64,000 nucleotides of DNA from Hydractinia symbiolongicarpus (GCF_029227915.1 NC_079885.1:22817001-22881000); one strand, 5' to 3'. Counted from the first letter of the stretch, positions 35,430-47,580 are shown. Program-made: numbers and translations. The notes: generated by a model not told the origin, from the sequence alone.

Positions 35430-35778
35430 AGATTTTTATTACATAAAGAATAAAATTTAAAAAAATATTATTTTGGTAATGCTTACGACCATGTTGAAAA
35501 GATACCTGTAAAAAGATATAATGCAAGGTACTTTTAAATAGGTTTTTCTCACCTTTTGTTTAGCTAAATTTTTTTCACACTTTTTTTCTATGCTTTTTTA
35601 CACCTGTTTATACCCTACAGCTGGCTTTAAATCTGACAAAAAGTTAATCATGATCTTATGTGTTCTTAAAAGGAAAGGTTATAGCTAGTAAGAAAAACTC
35701 AGGTAGTGAAAAAACTAGAGCTAGACTAGCTATATATTCTCATCATGTAACCATGCATCAACAGTTTTGGTGTTGCAG

Positions 35779-36366
35779 ATGAATGATACTGCAAAAGAAG
35801 GGGATGGTGATTGTAACCTTGTTAATCAAAAGCTGTTGCTATCAATCTTCAAATCACTGAGTTTTTACAGCAAGTATGCACTCGAAATGTTTGTATCAAT
35901 AGCTCAAGTGGAAAGCTTATTAACACCAAGGCTTGCTGAACAACAAAAGTGGAGTTATTTTGTAAATTGGAGAGGCGGTCCTGGTCAAAATATTGAAGAA
36001 GATTTAGCACAGGAAATAACAAATAAAATCAGTAAAAATATTGTACATCATATGGGACCAAACAAAACCTTTAGTTCTATTAGTAAAATATGCAAAGCAA
36101 CAAGTGGGATTAAAGAAATAACTGAAAATTACGATAAAGAACTGGAGAAACATGCAAAATCTGTTCAACATGCAACTGCTAATAGTAAAAATGATGAGAT
36201 CGAAATAATTGAAGAATTGCTGAGAGTAAAACCCTTCGATTCGATACCTGATAGATTTCATGCAAGCTTTTGCAATATAAAGAGTAATCCACTACGCTAT
36301 TTAAATGTGAGTGACTTTCATAAATGGCTTGATAATCATAAAAATGAAATAGGTATTTATCAGTAA
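35779..36366 (+). pseudogene. C-terminal part of a DUF6589-like transposon protein
   Basis: About 195 residues from MNDTAKEGDGD to NEIGIYQ, preceded by a plausible acceptor (TGTTGCAG). It matches the pattern I know for the C-terminal half of DUF6589 proteins: KEGDGD, SKYALEMFVSIAQVESLLTPRLAEQQKWSYFVN, GGPGQNIEEDLAQE and, near the end, PDRFHASF. Full-length proteins of this type are several times longer, and nothing of the upstream domains is visible between 35430 and 35778, so this is an internally deleted copy. DUF6589 genes are usually repetitive in cnidarian and fungal genomes. Its place inside a repeat-bounded element supports a role as or with the transposase; that role is inference. Confidence 0.65.
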
Positions 36367-36688
36367 AATATTCTTACACACAATGTGTTATATATATATA
36401 CATTATTAGAATGTGAATACGCATAAAAACATAAACTTTTTATTGCAAGCTGGACTTTAAAAAATATTGCTGATATAGGATGTCTAAAATATCTTTACAG
36501 ATAAATGTTGTTTGACCCCATCAAAAATCTTATTTGATTATAAATTTGTTGCATAATCAAACTAGCTATCTAGAGTATATATATACACAATCTGCTTCAC
36601 AAAAATTCTAATGGTCCAACCTTACCAATAAAAAATGTTTTCAACAAAATAAAAGAAGAAATAAAAACTATATATATTATTTATATAC

Positions 36689-38437
36689 TTATAGATTCAA
36701 ATATTTTCTGATGACATCAAAAATTTTTGTCGAATACCTTTCATCCCAAACATCAAATTTATGCAATAAATCACGTTCACAAGTTATTAAATGAAAATTG
36801 TTGGAAATTTTTCCAATAACATCATGTGTCAAATTAAACTCAAATGTTAATAAATGAGAGTCTTCTTCCTTTTCAACATTAATCATTTCTAGCTCTAAAC
36901 GTATTGATTCTCTATCAATATCTGACATTTGTATATGATGAACAGGAAAAAAATCTTCAGTTGTCGTAGGATTACAGTTTTCACAACAATTGTCTTGTGT
37001 TTCGCATTTAAAACTGAAGTATTTGAGCAATGATTTTCTGAGACAATCAGTCTCTTGACAATATTTTTTAATTGATTCATCCATTTTTAAATTATTTTTA
37101 CTGATGTCAGAGTTGTTGTAGTACAATATGGCATTTGATTGTGCACCATTTCTCCCTGCACGTCCAATTTCTTGTATGTAACTTTCCAGTTTTGATGGGG
37201 GAGAAATATGAATAATGTTAGTAACCTGAGGTACATTAACACCCATACCAAAAGCAGTGGTTGCAAATACTACCCTTATTCGAGAGTTTAAGGATTTCAA
37301 TTCTTCCAAAATATCTTCTTTCATACACGAAGTGGTTGATGCATGAAATTGAGCATACAATTTAAGCTCTTGGAGTTATCTCGTTTTCACAGAAGGGATT
37401 TTCAATAACCATGTCAAAAAGTTTATATGCATATCCACAATATTTTAAACCCATATATATAATTGTGATAGGGTAATCTTGTCTTGTTTCGTTTAATTCT
37501 GTTGCTATTGGTAATAGAATTTGTTCATAACTTTTTACACCATAGTTGTTTGGAAGTCGTTTTTTTACACTTAGAAACACATTTCTACGATTTGGTGAGG
37601 CTTTTACAATTTTGCAGTTCTGTAGAGATAAGTCTTTTATAATTTTGGAAATCATTTTATCTCCCGCAGTTGCGGTTAATGCAAGCATAGGGCGATCTTG
37701 AAAGATGGTGTTTAAGACAACCAAATCTTGAAAGCTTTTTCTAAATTCCAGTCCCCTGAAACGATATAAAAACATAATATATATATATACCTAAATATGT
37801 AAATTATAGTATATACATAGTAACAAAAAGAGTATATATATACATTTATATTTTTAGCTGATAGTTTTTGTACATTTTGTAGCTAGCTATATATAAAATT
37901 TACTTACCACAATTCCACACAATGTGCCTCGTCTACTACACATGCAACAACATTATCCTGATAAATTTTTGATTTTAGTAAATTTCTTCCTGTGTGTGAC
38001 AAAAATGCTTCTGGATGTCCAAATAAAAAATCAATATCTCCATTTTTTATTTCATGTGAAACTTTGAAATTTGGTTCGACAGGATCTTCCGTATTCAAAT
38101 GTGCAAAAAGATCTTCTGTACATTCTTCCCTTTCATAAGTAAGTGTAGCAACTTCTACACCTCTTTGGCTCAAAATTTTTTGTTGATCCTCAATGATAGC
38201 GTTGAGAGGGCTAACAACAATCACTATGTTTCTTTTCTTCTGTAAAGGCATTACAAAAGGAAGTAACTGGTACAAAATGGATTTCCCATATCCAGTAGGC
38301 AAAACCGCAAGAGTATCGTTTCCATTAATTAGTTGTTCAAAGCAAATGATTTGTTTGGGCTTTAACACAAAATTTGGGTCAAAACCTTTCTCTAGAGCAA
38401 GTCGAAGTTTGGAAAAAAGTTGTATTATATTTTCCAT
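36689..38437 (-). pseudogene. RecQ-like DNA helicase of the transposon, one-base frameshift
   Basis: Exon 1 is 38437-37908; a 152-bp intron (37907-37756) joins TG|G in frame; exon 2 runs to 36689. Superfamily 2 motifs in order: motif 0/I LKPKQIICFEQL and LPTGYGKS (Walker A), Ia VVSPLNAIIEDQ, II VVDEAHCVELW, III LALTATAG, V TTAFGMGVN, VI QEIGRAGRNG. A Cys cluster (CLRKSLLKYF, then CETQDNCCENC) matches the RecQ zinc-binding region. Near 37364 one extra T in GCTTAAA creates a stop; the downstream frame continues exactly where the helicase should (KLYAQFHAST). So the gene is essentially complete but broken by one base, or the base is an error. Unlike host RecQ/WRN/BLM it lies between transposon ends, convergent to a DUF6589-like gene, and probably helped transposition. 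Confidence 0.85.
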
Positions 38438-38550
38438 CTTGTTAGCCAGCTAACTAAATTTTTACTCGCCATATGCTTGTTTTTATGCTCAGTTACCTTC
38501 CTATATTCCTTCCGTAAAATCTGGACAAGCAAGACAAACGGCTCTTTCAA

Positions 38551-38578
38551 AAATACCCACTATAGGTGGGTATTTTGA
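38551..38578. repeat. Hairpin just inside the right terminal repeat
   Basis: AAAATACCCAC and GTGGGTATTTT pair around TATAG. There is no equivalent inside the left repeat. It lies in the helicase 5' flank. Confidence 0.7.
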
Positions 38579-38579
38579 C

Positions 38580-38655
38580 CGGCCAGTCCCAGAGCTACTT
38601 CTTTCGCGCCAGCCACATATCAGAAGGAGAAAAAGAAGCCCTGGGAACGAGATTG
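38580..38655 (-). repeat. Right terminal inverted repeat of the helicase transposon
   Basis: Complement of the left repeat: its outer end reads CTGGGAACGAGATTG at 38641-38655, directly before the duplicated CTACATTGC. Confidence 0.9.
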
Positions 38656-38664
38656 CTACATTGC
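38656..38664. repeat. 9-bp target-site duplication, right copy (CTACATTGC)
   Basis: Exact copy of 35191-35199. No mismatch, so the insertion is not very old. Confidence 0.85.
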
Positions 38665-38933
38665 ATCATAAAGAAGGATGACACGCACTTTCCACAGACA
38701 CTTAAATTTAATGGACAAAATAAGTAGACATATTAGAAAAGAATGCAATAACGTTGTTTTTATTTGGAGACGATCTACAAAAAATTGTAAGGTCATAAAA
38801 AGGTTCTAACAACTAATAAAAGATTATTAGACTAATTAAAATGTTTTAATTAGCAATTAAAAAACGAAATAGGCATTTGTTTTGCGTTGTGGAACAGAGT
38901 AGGTGCACCTCCTTGTCCTTAACCAGTAAACTA

Positions 38934-39352
38934 AGGGGCTGATTATATAGGAAATATTTCCTCGGTTAGCGGGGAAATATTTCAGCATGGTATAATTTTT
39001 ACTTTCTGTTCATATGGCATGGGCGAGAAAACTTTTCCCCGGGTGAGAAATTACCATGTGATAAGTTTCCATTGTTTTTGTGATAAGAATCTATTGTTTA
39101 TTTTTGAAAATTATGCCGAATCAACATAAATTTATCTTGCGTATCGATGAAACTTCTGTTCATATGGAAAAAGCATTACCAAGATCTCAATCATGCGCAC
39201 CCGAGATCTCGGTAGGTGGGTAAATATTTTTTCTCATATGAACGCAATTAAATTTTGTTAAGAGTTTGTTAACAACCCGAGATCCCGGCTTGATATCATT
39301 ATGAAACATTTACCCGGTTCCCGAGGAAATATTTCCCATATGAACAGCCCCT
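38934..39352. mobile_element. 419-bp MITE with ~32-bp terminal inverted repeats
   Basis: The left end AGGGGCTGATTATATAGGAA is mirrored by the right end (complement AGGGGCTGTTCATATGGGAA); both continue into ATATTTCCTCGG. The interior has further palindromes around CGAGATCTCGG and repeated TTCATATGG. No protein. The same terminal motif occurs near 1643, 12562 and 40473, so it is a family. Confidence 0.8.
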
Positions 39353-41301
39353 ATGATGATTTAAGAGCAAATTTAAATCCCGTCCACGCTAAAATGAAGT
39401 CTGCTTACAGAAGGGTTTATTTGAGAATCACAGAGCATCTAATTAGCCGGATAGAAACTAACGGATTAAAAGTAATATAAAGAAAATAATTAAGGGATAA
39501 ATATATAAAAGAGTGCAGGTTGTACTTTCTCACAGCGAGCATCCAAAACAAAACACACGATGTTTTATAGTATTTCACTTCTGATTAAAACTACTTACCA
39601 AGATAGCTTCTTCAGTTCCCTAAAACATCCAGCATATTTCTGGCTACTTTATTATATGTTTTGAAAAATCGTCAAACTAAATTATGGACCATCTTTTACG
39701 GTGGTCTTAAGGAAAATCATAGGCTAATCCACTTGTACGTGCGGTTAAAGAATAGATGATAGTCTTAAATGTATTATTTAATGCACGGCACAGAGTACAA
39801 TGTGGTATATATTTTTTAAGTTCTGATGTTCTTGTCTATAAAAACAAAAATATCAAAATGAGAAAAGCATATGTGTACGATGCATTTGTTGCGAAAATAC
39901 ACAACACATGGTTTCGAAATGAAACGAAATAAAAAATAAGTCAAAAATTTTGCTGTAAATTTCAATTAAAGTTAGAAATATCATAAATGCTGGACAAGCG
40001 TCCACCCTTATTTGTGACTGAATAAGCGATGGACTGTTAGTTAATTATATCACTAGAGCCAAAGGAGGCATCATTGAATATTTTGGAATTTAGAAATAAC
40101 GACTTTCTTCTTAATACAGAATATCACCTTTTACTCAAAAACATCTTTGTTCTTAAAATCATCGAAATGTTTATATCTATCATTTCATTCAAGCATTCCG
40201 TTATTATTTCTTTGACGTAGAGGAAATTATACACTAAACTACTCAGGGACATGTCATTTATTACTTTTTTTTATGAATGCCTCTCTTGATTTTCCACCGC
40301 TCTCGAATAGGCGCACGCACAAAAAGTCAAAATTTTAGATTAAGCGTCCATTGCGATTAATCCAGGTTGTATTTTTGATGAAATTGGCAAAAATCGATTA
40401 AAAGTAAAAAGACAAAGAAAAAAACAATAAAAATTAATTTATCGCGACAATTGCATGATATAATAAGTTAGGGGCTGATTATAAGTACGGACGAGCGGGC
40501 TGTCGCTTACCGGACTGACGTTTTTGTGATTTTATGGAGGAAATAACCACAACTCAGTACGTGGGCTAGGTCGCTGATTTATAAAATGGCGGATAAAGCG
40601 ACGAAAAAGAAATTAATCCAAGTATAATAAAACCAAATTTAACAACGACATTTTACTTGCACCATTTTCCGTTTTATAATTATCTAAAGGAACATTTGTA
40701 GTAAAATATTAAGCAGCATAATTTTATTATTGTATTTATTTTATAGACAATATATTTCGAAAATTAAATTTTGACTATCAGATCTAAAAACAAGATTAAA
40801 AAACTTTAAAACCGTTGTAGAGAACTATGTCCCAAACATCATACACATAAACGTATCATAACTACACTAAAAGAAACTGTAAAAAATTGAGAAAATAGCA
40901 AAAAATGACAAAGTAAAAACTCCCGAAGGGGCAGGAAAAGGAACCTACTAATTTTTTATTGTTAGTGTACGGCTTCTATACTCATCCTTTGTGTTCAGAT
41001 TCGGCTTAATAGCCTCAATTAACAACGCTTCTAAGGTCATTAGATTATACACAGACTTGTTTGAACAAACATTTGGCAATTTTAAAAATTCCCATAATGT
41101 TTTTACCAAAAAGAATAAATTTTCTCACTTTTTTGTATTGCCGTGGTTTCTGTGGATTAAAATCCAAAGGGCTGTATTTTAACATCGATTAAACTTTAGC
41201 CATGGTATTTGCCCACTTGAACTTAAGATACTTTACTGAAGGCACACTTCTTTCTCTTCCAGTTGTCACCATTATTTTTTTATTTTTAATTTCAAAAGCA
41301 A
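39353..41301. other. Intergenic, repeat fragments only
   Basis: No gene. TTAGGGGCTGATTATAAGTA at 40470 is another end of the MITE family. AAGCGTCCACCC (40002), AATAAGCGATGG, AATAGGCGCACG (40308) and AAGCGTCC (40343) look like subterminal repeats of a decayed DNA transposon spanning about 39990-40365. Confidence 0.35.
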
Positions 41302-41394
41302 TTAGTACACATCCGTTAATTCGAATACGCTGGGGACTGATATTGCTCGAATTATCGAAATGTTCGAGTTACCGGAGTTCGAATTGAGCAACAC
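41302..41394. repeat. TTCGAGTTA-type motifs, possible pogo/Tigger-like remnant
   Basis: Several variants of GTTAATTCGAA, CTCGAATTATCGAA and TTCGAGTTACCGG lie close together, like the array at 2100-2345. Confidence 0.35.
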
Positions 41395-41660
41395 AAAATA
41401 TAAAGGGGACGCAAACTGGCCAACCTGTTGGCCAACATTTTGACCAACATCGACTGACCAACATGTTAGCCGGTTTGCGTTAGGCGTCAACGTGCTCAAG
41501 AAGAAAAAAAATCTCAAAAAATGTTGGCCAACATTTATTAAATATTTAATAAATGTTGGCCAACATTTCCGCCGAAATTTGCATGTTAGTAGCATGTTTG
41601 TCGGTTTGCGCTGGGTAACCAACATGTTGAACAACATTTCGACCAAAATTTTAGCTTTGG
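41395..41660. repeat. Palindrome-rich repeat built from TGTTGGCCAACA
   Basis: At least eight full or partial TGTTGGCCAACA/CAACATGTTG units in ~260 bp, flanked by GGACGCAAACTGG (41408) and a GGTTTGCGCTGGG variant (41601). Probably a MITE with subterminal repeats. Contains the 50-bp palindrome listed separately. Confidence 0.65.
41519..41568. repeat. Perfect 50-bp nested palindrome
   Basis: AAATGTTGGCCAACATTT (18 bp, itself palindromic), then ATTAAATATTTAAT as centre, then the same 18 bp again. The whole reads identically on both strands without mismatch. Confidence 0.95.
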
Positions 41661-42660
41661 AATGTTTTAATTCGATTTTTTTAAAATTCGAACTACAAAT
41701 CGAATTTTCTTATTGATTTGAATGTTTATGTATATTTTATATTTGGCGGGCATGTCGCTTTTGTCATAAGAAAATCGCTTTATTATTTTGCACATAGCGA
41801 AGAAGCAATGAGAGACCTATGACACTTTTCATAACTTAGAAAATACAAAAGTATTACTCAGCTCTTCTAATAAAAAAGGTTTAACGTTGGACTTTTTAGA
41901 CGCTAAACATTATAATTTACATAATTTGTTTATTGCAATTATACGTGGGAATGTGAAAGAAAACTCTCATTCGTAATTGACCATATTATTTTAAAAATAC
42001 GAAGGTCCAAAAAACGTCCTTGCAAAGCTCGAATATCGTACGATCTGTGGCGCAACCGTTGTGAAAAGCTGAATAAACAGATCAAGAGAATATCAAAACA
42101 TTGCAGTGCGTGTCGAGACTATAGTACGGTAATTGCACACGCCCTTTAGTTTATGCTAACATTCAAATAATAATCAAAATACAATTAGATTTTTCCATGC
42201 AAATGATGGTGACTGCAAAGATTTATAAAAAAAATTTATAAAAATTATTTCCGCTAAGCAACTTTCCATTCAGACCTATTATTTAGGACACTAGTCGAAA
42301 AGGGACGATTTTAAACAAATGTAAATACATTCTGTTGTACTTAAACTCTAAACATATATTCATTTTGAAAACACGTAAATACGCTTTGTTTTTTTGTGAT
42401 AGTTCCTCATCATCCAAATTTATAATTAAATGTTCTAAAGAACCTAACATGAATTTTTTAAGATGTTAGAAAGGACTAAAATATTCAAGATTTTTAACCG
42501 TGTTTGAATAAAAGAGAAAAGGGGAAAGTAAAAACCGTTTGAAGTACGGAGATGTTCCAATTATAAAGGTTCGAAAAATAGTAAGTCGAAATGTTGAGAG
42601 CCTACTGTATAAAAATTGAAATCAGGATTTACTTTATATTATTTGCCAAGGACAAACTTT
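41661..42660. other. Intergenic, nothing recognised
   Basis: AT-rich; no exon, RNA gene or repeat recognised. Confidence 0.4.
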
Positions 42661-42664
42661 TCAG

Positions 42665-42870
42665 TTCCTATTTGCACTGTAAGTCATTAAGTGGAGTCAA
42701 GGTCCAATTGAGCTTCGTGCCAGTACAACATCCGTTCAACTAGACAGCCTATTTACCTTAATATCTCCATTTTCATGCTGTCTGCTAAGAATGGTATGAT
42801 TTGGCTGGGGATTGAAACGCGACTTTTTACACTAGAAGTAGGCGCTTTACCACAAGGTTAGGACCAAGAC
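42665..42870 (-). repeat. tRNA-derived SINE
   Basis: On the minus strand TAACCTTGTGGTAAAGCGCC (from about 42863) resembles a pol III A box and D arm, and GTTTCAATCCCC (about 42807) a B box, with the right ~45-base spacing. The sequence beyond the B box (42780 down to about 42665) would be the SINE body. It is not a functional tRNA: the cloverleaf stems do not close. No poly-A tail identified. Confidence 0.5.
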
Positions 42871-45800
42871 ACGCTAAAACCCAAACTATGGATAACGTGT
42901 AGTATATTTTACAATAAATTTTAATTTTCGCGAATCGCGAAAACGAAGTTTCACAGAAAACTTAATGATATTTTGTTGCCTTAATTTATGAGGTTTTCCA
43001 AAACAATTAAATTGAAAATTGATGTATGAATTTTACATAGTGGAGGTAAGTCAGATAAGAAAAAGTTAGCGCTAACAATTTTTCAAAACAGGAAAAAGGT
43101 AATCCAAATGCAGCTTGTAAAATAATTTTCGCGAAATTGACCAAAATGTGGATTTCGTAAAAATTAATTGCTTTACGGTGTAATAATGAAACAGCAAATT
43201 TAAGCCATTTTAAAAAATAATATTGTGATGAAAATACCATTACTTTCAAAAAGTAAGACGCGTATATCAATGTACCACATGGGGAGCCCCTAAACTCTGA
43301 TTTTAAGATTCGAGAAAGCCTATTTAGCTTAACAGTTGATAGATGGCCACTTTTATGGTTCGGGACACCGTTCAGCATTTCCACTTTTGTTATCAATGTC
43401 AATAAAATGTTATTCATATAACAAATTGGTCATATGCAAACCAAAAAAACAAACGCTAAGAAACATCTTATTGCCACTTTGATACTACCATAATCAAAAA
43501 TGGATTAACAAAAAATTACTGTAACGATGGTTTGAAACTAAAGTAGCGATTTTCAGCCTTGGGACATAATAATTATTGAAAAGGCAGCATTCTACATTCA
43601 CCAAAATAAAATGTCTCCATTGTTTTCCTGATGCCAAGAAACATTTTTGTGTCAAGTTTACCTTTCCTTTCTGCTATTTATTATCAGAAATACATTTCTC
43701 TCATCTTTAAGTTTTATGTCTACTTTACTTAGCACAAGTAAAACGTATTTGATTGATTTGCTGCTTAGTTTCAATAAAAACAATGAATTTATAATAATTA
43801 TATGTCGAGTTAGGAAGATTTATAAATTGATCACATACACATATGATCACATATTTGAGCGGTTTTTTGAAAAACTTACAACAAAACCGCCATACATTAC
43901 GTAAAAATATAGTTTATTGCTCTGAGAGGGTAGGGGAAAGAAACTTCCTGATTTTTTCGACATTTTAAAAAAATAAATATAGTTTAACGTTTTCTATAAT
44001 TTCCTACACTTGACGATTAAACACGCAGACACGAACCTAAAAATGTTTTAATCAAAAGTTTGAAGACAAAAAGAAAATGGTTTGTGTATGAGGAATAAAA
44101 TATGACGAGGCGTTGAATATTGTTAACATTGCTGGATGCACTATTGTTCCTAGCAAGATCACAAATACAAACAAACTATAAAAATCTTAATATAAACAGA
44201 CGTACTTCCTTCTACTTCACTACAGCTTGACGCAGCTTCATTTACCTGCAATAATTATCCCACCCACATTATCTGTTAATAGACAAATAGACAACCATCT
44301 AATTAGCCGTTACATAACAGATAGAAAGCAATTTTAAAAAGTGATTGTCATGCTTATTTTATATAAGAAACTTGCTTATAAAACATTGAAAGCTCCCAAA
44401 TTTTAGGAGATGACTCACAAAAGGAAGAATAACATTTCTTCTCGAAACGTCAAAATCGAACTATTTAGTATTTATATTTATTAATCTTTGAAATCACAAA
44501 TACGCAGACAAACGCTCCTTGTACCATCGATATATAAGTAATACCGGCTCTTAAGCGTGGAAGTTTGAAGGATCTGCATCAGTCGTGTATTGTTGCTGCT
44601 CAAAAAATGCATTTCCCGGTTTCCGAAACATTGCAAAAGTATGTAAGCAAAATCGCGTGCAAAAAAGGAAGAAACGAACACATAGAGTTCTATGTGACTA
44701 GTATCGTTCTACTGCTGATAGCAAAAAAGAAAAGGCTGTCGCAATTTATGCTTTACTTAAAATTTGTTTGCTTAATTTAAGTTTAGCGCACACTTTTCGA
44801 TCTCGAGCTTAAGAGTTTTTTAAGGAAGTATCACGTTTGCCACAAAGAGCAGCTGTATGTCACTTTTTTGTTAGATATACGAACAACAATTTCAGTTATT
44901 AAAGAAGATGACATTTGCAGACTCTGTATTTAATTTTTAATAGATGACCAAACTTTTAATTATGAAATGATTAAAAAACCTAGACCACTAGACACTTTGT
45001 TGGTTCCTTATATACAAAATAAAAACGTAAGTGTCTATATATATCGCGGTTTGTAGCATCACTGAGCATTTAGTATTTTTTTATTCCTACAAAAGCACAC
45101 GGTTTTTTTAAGTTATTTCATCAAAATGCAAATTAACATAAAAAACAGGGGTTGGTAATTTATTTTACTGCCTTTGCTTCTCGATTGCTATCTTACATCT
45201 AGAAACTCCATTCGTAAGTGTATCCATCTTAAAACACTTTTCCGTTTCCTTTTCTTAATTGAAAATGGAAACAATATTGCGTCTTGTGATGATATCAACA
45301 TCATTTCCCTCCCAGCTATATTTCCCTCGTTAGCCAACCACAGAAACTATCTTCTTTTTTAAAGAATCGAATAACATATTTCAAAGCATAGATTTCCATG
45401 TGGATATAGACATTCTGTTTTTTCGTAGTGAATTTATGAAATGTTACACCAAAGTTTTAGATCACAGAAACTGACATTTTTGTTTGTTTACTGTCAACAG
45501 AGTTAAATTGCCTAATTAGCTTTATCTGCGTATGTCTAAGTTAAAAATTAATCTCCTTGAGTGCTGCAAAAAAATGTCAGAATGTAAAAGATAAATTTTA
45601 ATTTTAATGGTCATAAAATGTCAGCCTACCAAGGTTGATTTTATTTGGAAAAGCCTATCAAAAGTATTATCATGATATGTTTGAAATACCCAGGACAAAA
45701 AATGTTAAAACTCTCCACTTTATTGATAGTGCTTGATAATTTCCCTTTACAGTATTAAACTTGAGCTGCTAATCAATGTAACGATTGTAATCAATTGCGC

Positions 45801-46369
45801 TGAAACATGTAAACATAAAAAGAAGAAGAGAACAGAATGTCCGATAGGATTAATAGAGATAAAATAATTGATATGTGGGACAAAGATGATTGCCAGGAAT
45901 AAAATTGTCAAGGAAGAATGATGTGCTGTTTATTAATCCTCAACATTTACAGGAGTACCTTGTGTAACAAAAACCGTTCCATTTCTCCACGCTATATCTT
46001 GTACTGTAACTCCTATATTCCTTTTAATAAGCGTGACCATTTGAACTAAATCCTTGCAGATAGCCGGAAGTAACTTTTGCATATTCCCTCCGCTGCTAAA
46101 CCCAATTCAAAGTTTAATGTCTATTTTTTGACACAACGGTTATGAAAGCAACAACTCATGCTTATGGAAATGGGAAGTAAAAGATAACGAACAGTATAAC
46201 ATTGTGTAGCGACAACACTAATGCAAAATAGAGGGGATATGTTTTATATGAACATATCGTGTGTGTCATAAATCTTTTTTCATAGGAGCAGGGATAAGAG
46301 AGAATAAAGTGAGTAACATAAAGCAATAAAGAAATTTAACGAAACTAATCTTATCAGCAATCCTTCGAT
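42871..46369. other. 3.5 kb without a recognised gene
   Basis: Open frames such as 43007-43417 (-) and 43647-43904 (+) are chance frames in AT-rich DNA with no motif. I see no RNA gene and no clear repeat boundary here. Confidence 0.4.
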
Positions 46370-46518
46370 TTCCGCGGGCAGAGCACATCCTGAAACTTAT
46401 TTTTGCTAAGAAAAACAATGACAAAGCACTTTATTTATTGGTCTCATGTTAATTTACGTAAATAAACAGACACAAACGGAATCAGGTATAATTGTTGTCG
46501 TAAGGGTAAAAGTATAAA
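46370..46518 (+). promoter_or_regulatory. Promoter block and TATA box of peroxidase C
   Basis: TTCCGCGGGCAG at 46369, AAAACAATGACAAAGCACTT at 46412, ACGGAATCAGGTATAATTG at 46476, TTGTCGTAAGGGTAAA at 46495 and TATAAA at 46513, 135 bases before the ATG. The leader from TATA to ATG is nearly identical to those of A and B. Confidence 0.6.
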
Positions 46519-46647
46519 TACTGCTAGCAGGTACTAGTTTTCTTCACACAGCTTTCAGACTTCTAACAAGAAGAACAAATTGAAAGCACTAACAAAGGAA
46601 TACTGTACGAAATTAATAGGTTTAGTGAAGAAACTAAAAAGACGAAG

Positions 46648-47549
46648 ATGAAATCTTTACTTTCACCAGCACTGCTGTTGCTCATTTGCCATGCTGTATT
46701 TGGTCAACGTAAGTTCTTGATCTATATCACCTTATTCCGAATATTTTCATTTGAGGATAACTATTTACACCTTGTGCATTTTTTTCTCACTTTTTATCTC
46801 AAATTAATATTTTAGAAACTCCATTCAATCCTGGTGATACACTGGCGAACTGCATTTCTGTTGTTGCGAAACCAAAATGTGATTTCTTCAGATTGTTAAA
46901 AGGATTTCGAACAGTTGATGGTACCTGTAATAACCTTCAGAAGGTAACACTAGGAGCTGCCAATACACCATTAGCAAGACTAGTGCGTAAGTAGCAATTG
47001 AATAAGAATTTTCTTTTGTGATGGCTTGCAATGACGCTATCTTAGAACGTGACATTAAATCAAGACCAACTATTTTTTGTAAAAAGTGATATTAAATTTG
47101 TTTTTTAGCTGCAAACTATGCTGATGGACTTGATACACCTCGCGGATTTCCTCAAACTACTCCAGTTGTACCAACAGCTCGTGAAGTCTCTGATGCAGTG
47201 TTTCGAGTACAACGTCGCAACATAGAAAGAGCAAGGAGAGGTTTATCGGCAATGTTTATGGCATTTGGACAGTTGCTTGATCACGATATTGGACTAACTA
47301 CGCATCCATCTTGCGATGTTTCGGCTGGGTAAGTTTCACATAAATTAAGATATAAGATTTAAAGACTATTCAAAATAAAAAGAATTGTCTTAATAACGGG
47401 CTATAATTCAACGCCGCGTTCTTCTGTAACAATTTTAAGACGAAACTGTTCTGAGGATTGACATAAGTTATAAAACTACTCTCATTGGTTATTTCTTTGC
47501 TTACCTGTGTGCTGGTGAGTAGATATATTTCAAGTCATATTTAGAGTCG

Positions 47550-47580
<31 letters not shown>

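Larger units (their letters stand above)
35200..38655. mobile_element. DNA transposon with helicase and DUF6589-like gene remnants
   Basis: The 3456-bp element is bounded by inverted repeats (35200-35277 and 38580-38655) starting CAATCTCGT-CCCAG and an exact 9-bp target-site duplication. Inside are a plus-strand C-terminal piece of a DUF6589-like protein and a convergent minus-strand RecQ-like helicase. The two-gene convergent layout, long inverted repeats and 9-bp duplication mark it as one mobile unit. From memory, helicase-bearing Academ (AcademH) transposons have a helicase gene and 9- or 10-bp duplications, so that lineage is my best guess; I could not check it. The transposase is mostly deleted and the helicase frameshifted, so this copy is probably not autonomous. 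Confidence 0.85.

Noticed and set aside
36689-38437. Host RecQ/WRN/BLM gene
   Set aside because: It lies between transposon terminal repeats with an exact target duplication and lacks the extra domains of the host proteins.
42795-42866. Functional tRNA gene
   Set aside because: The A- and B-box-like sequences are present, but the acceptor and anticodon stems do not pair.
43007-43417. 136-residue minus-strand frame
   Set aside because: No domain, no good start context or splice partner; composition fits chance in AT-rich DNA.
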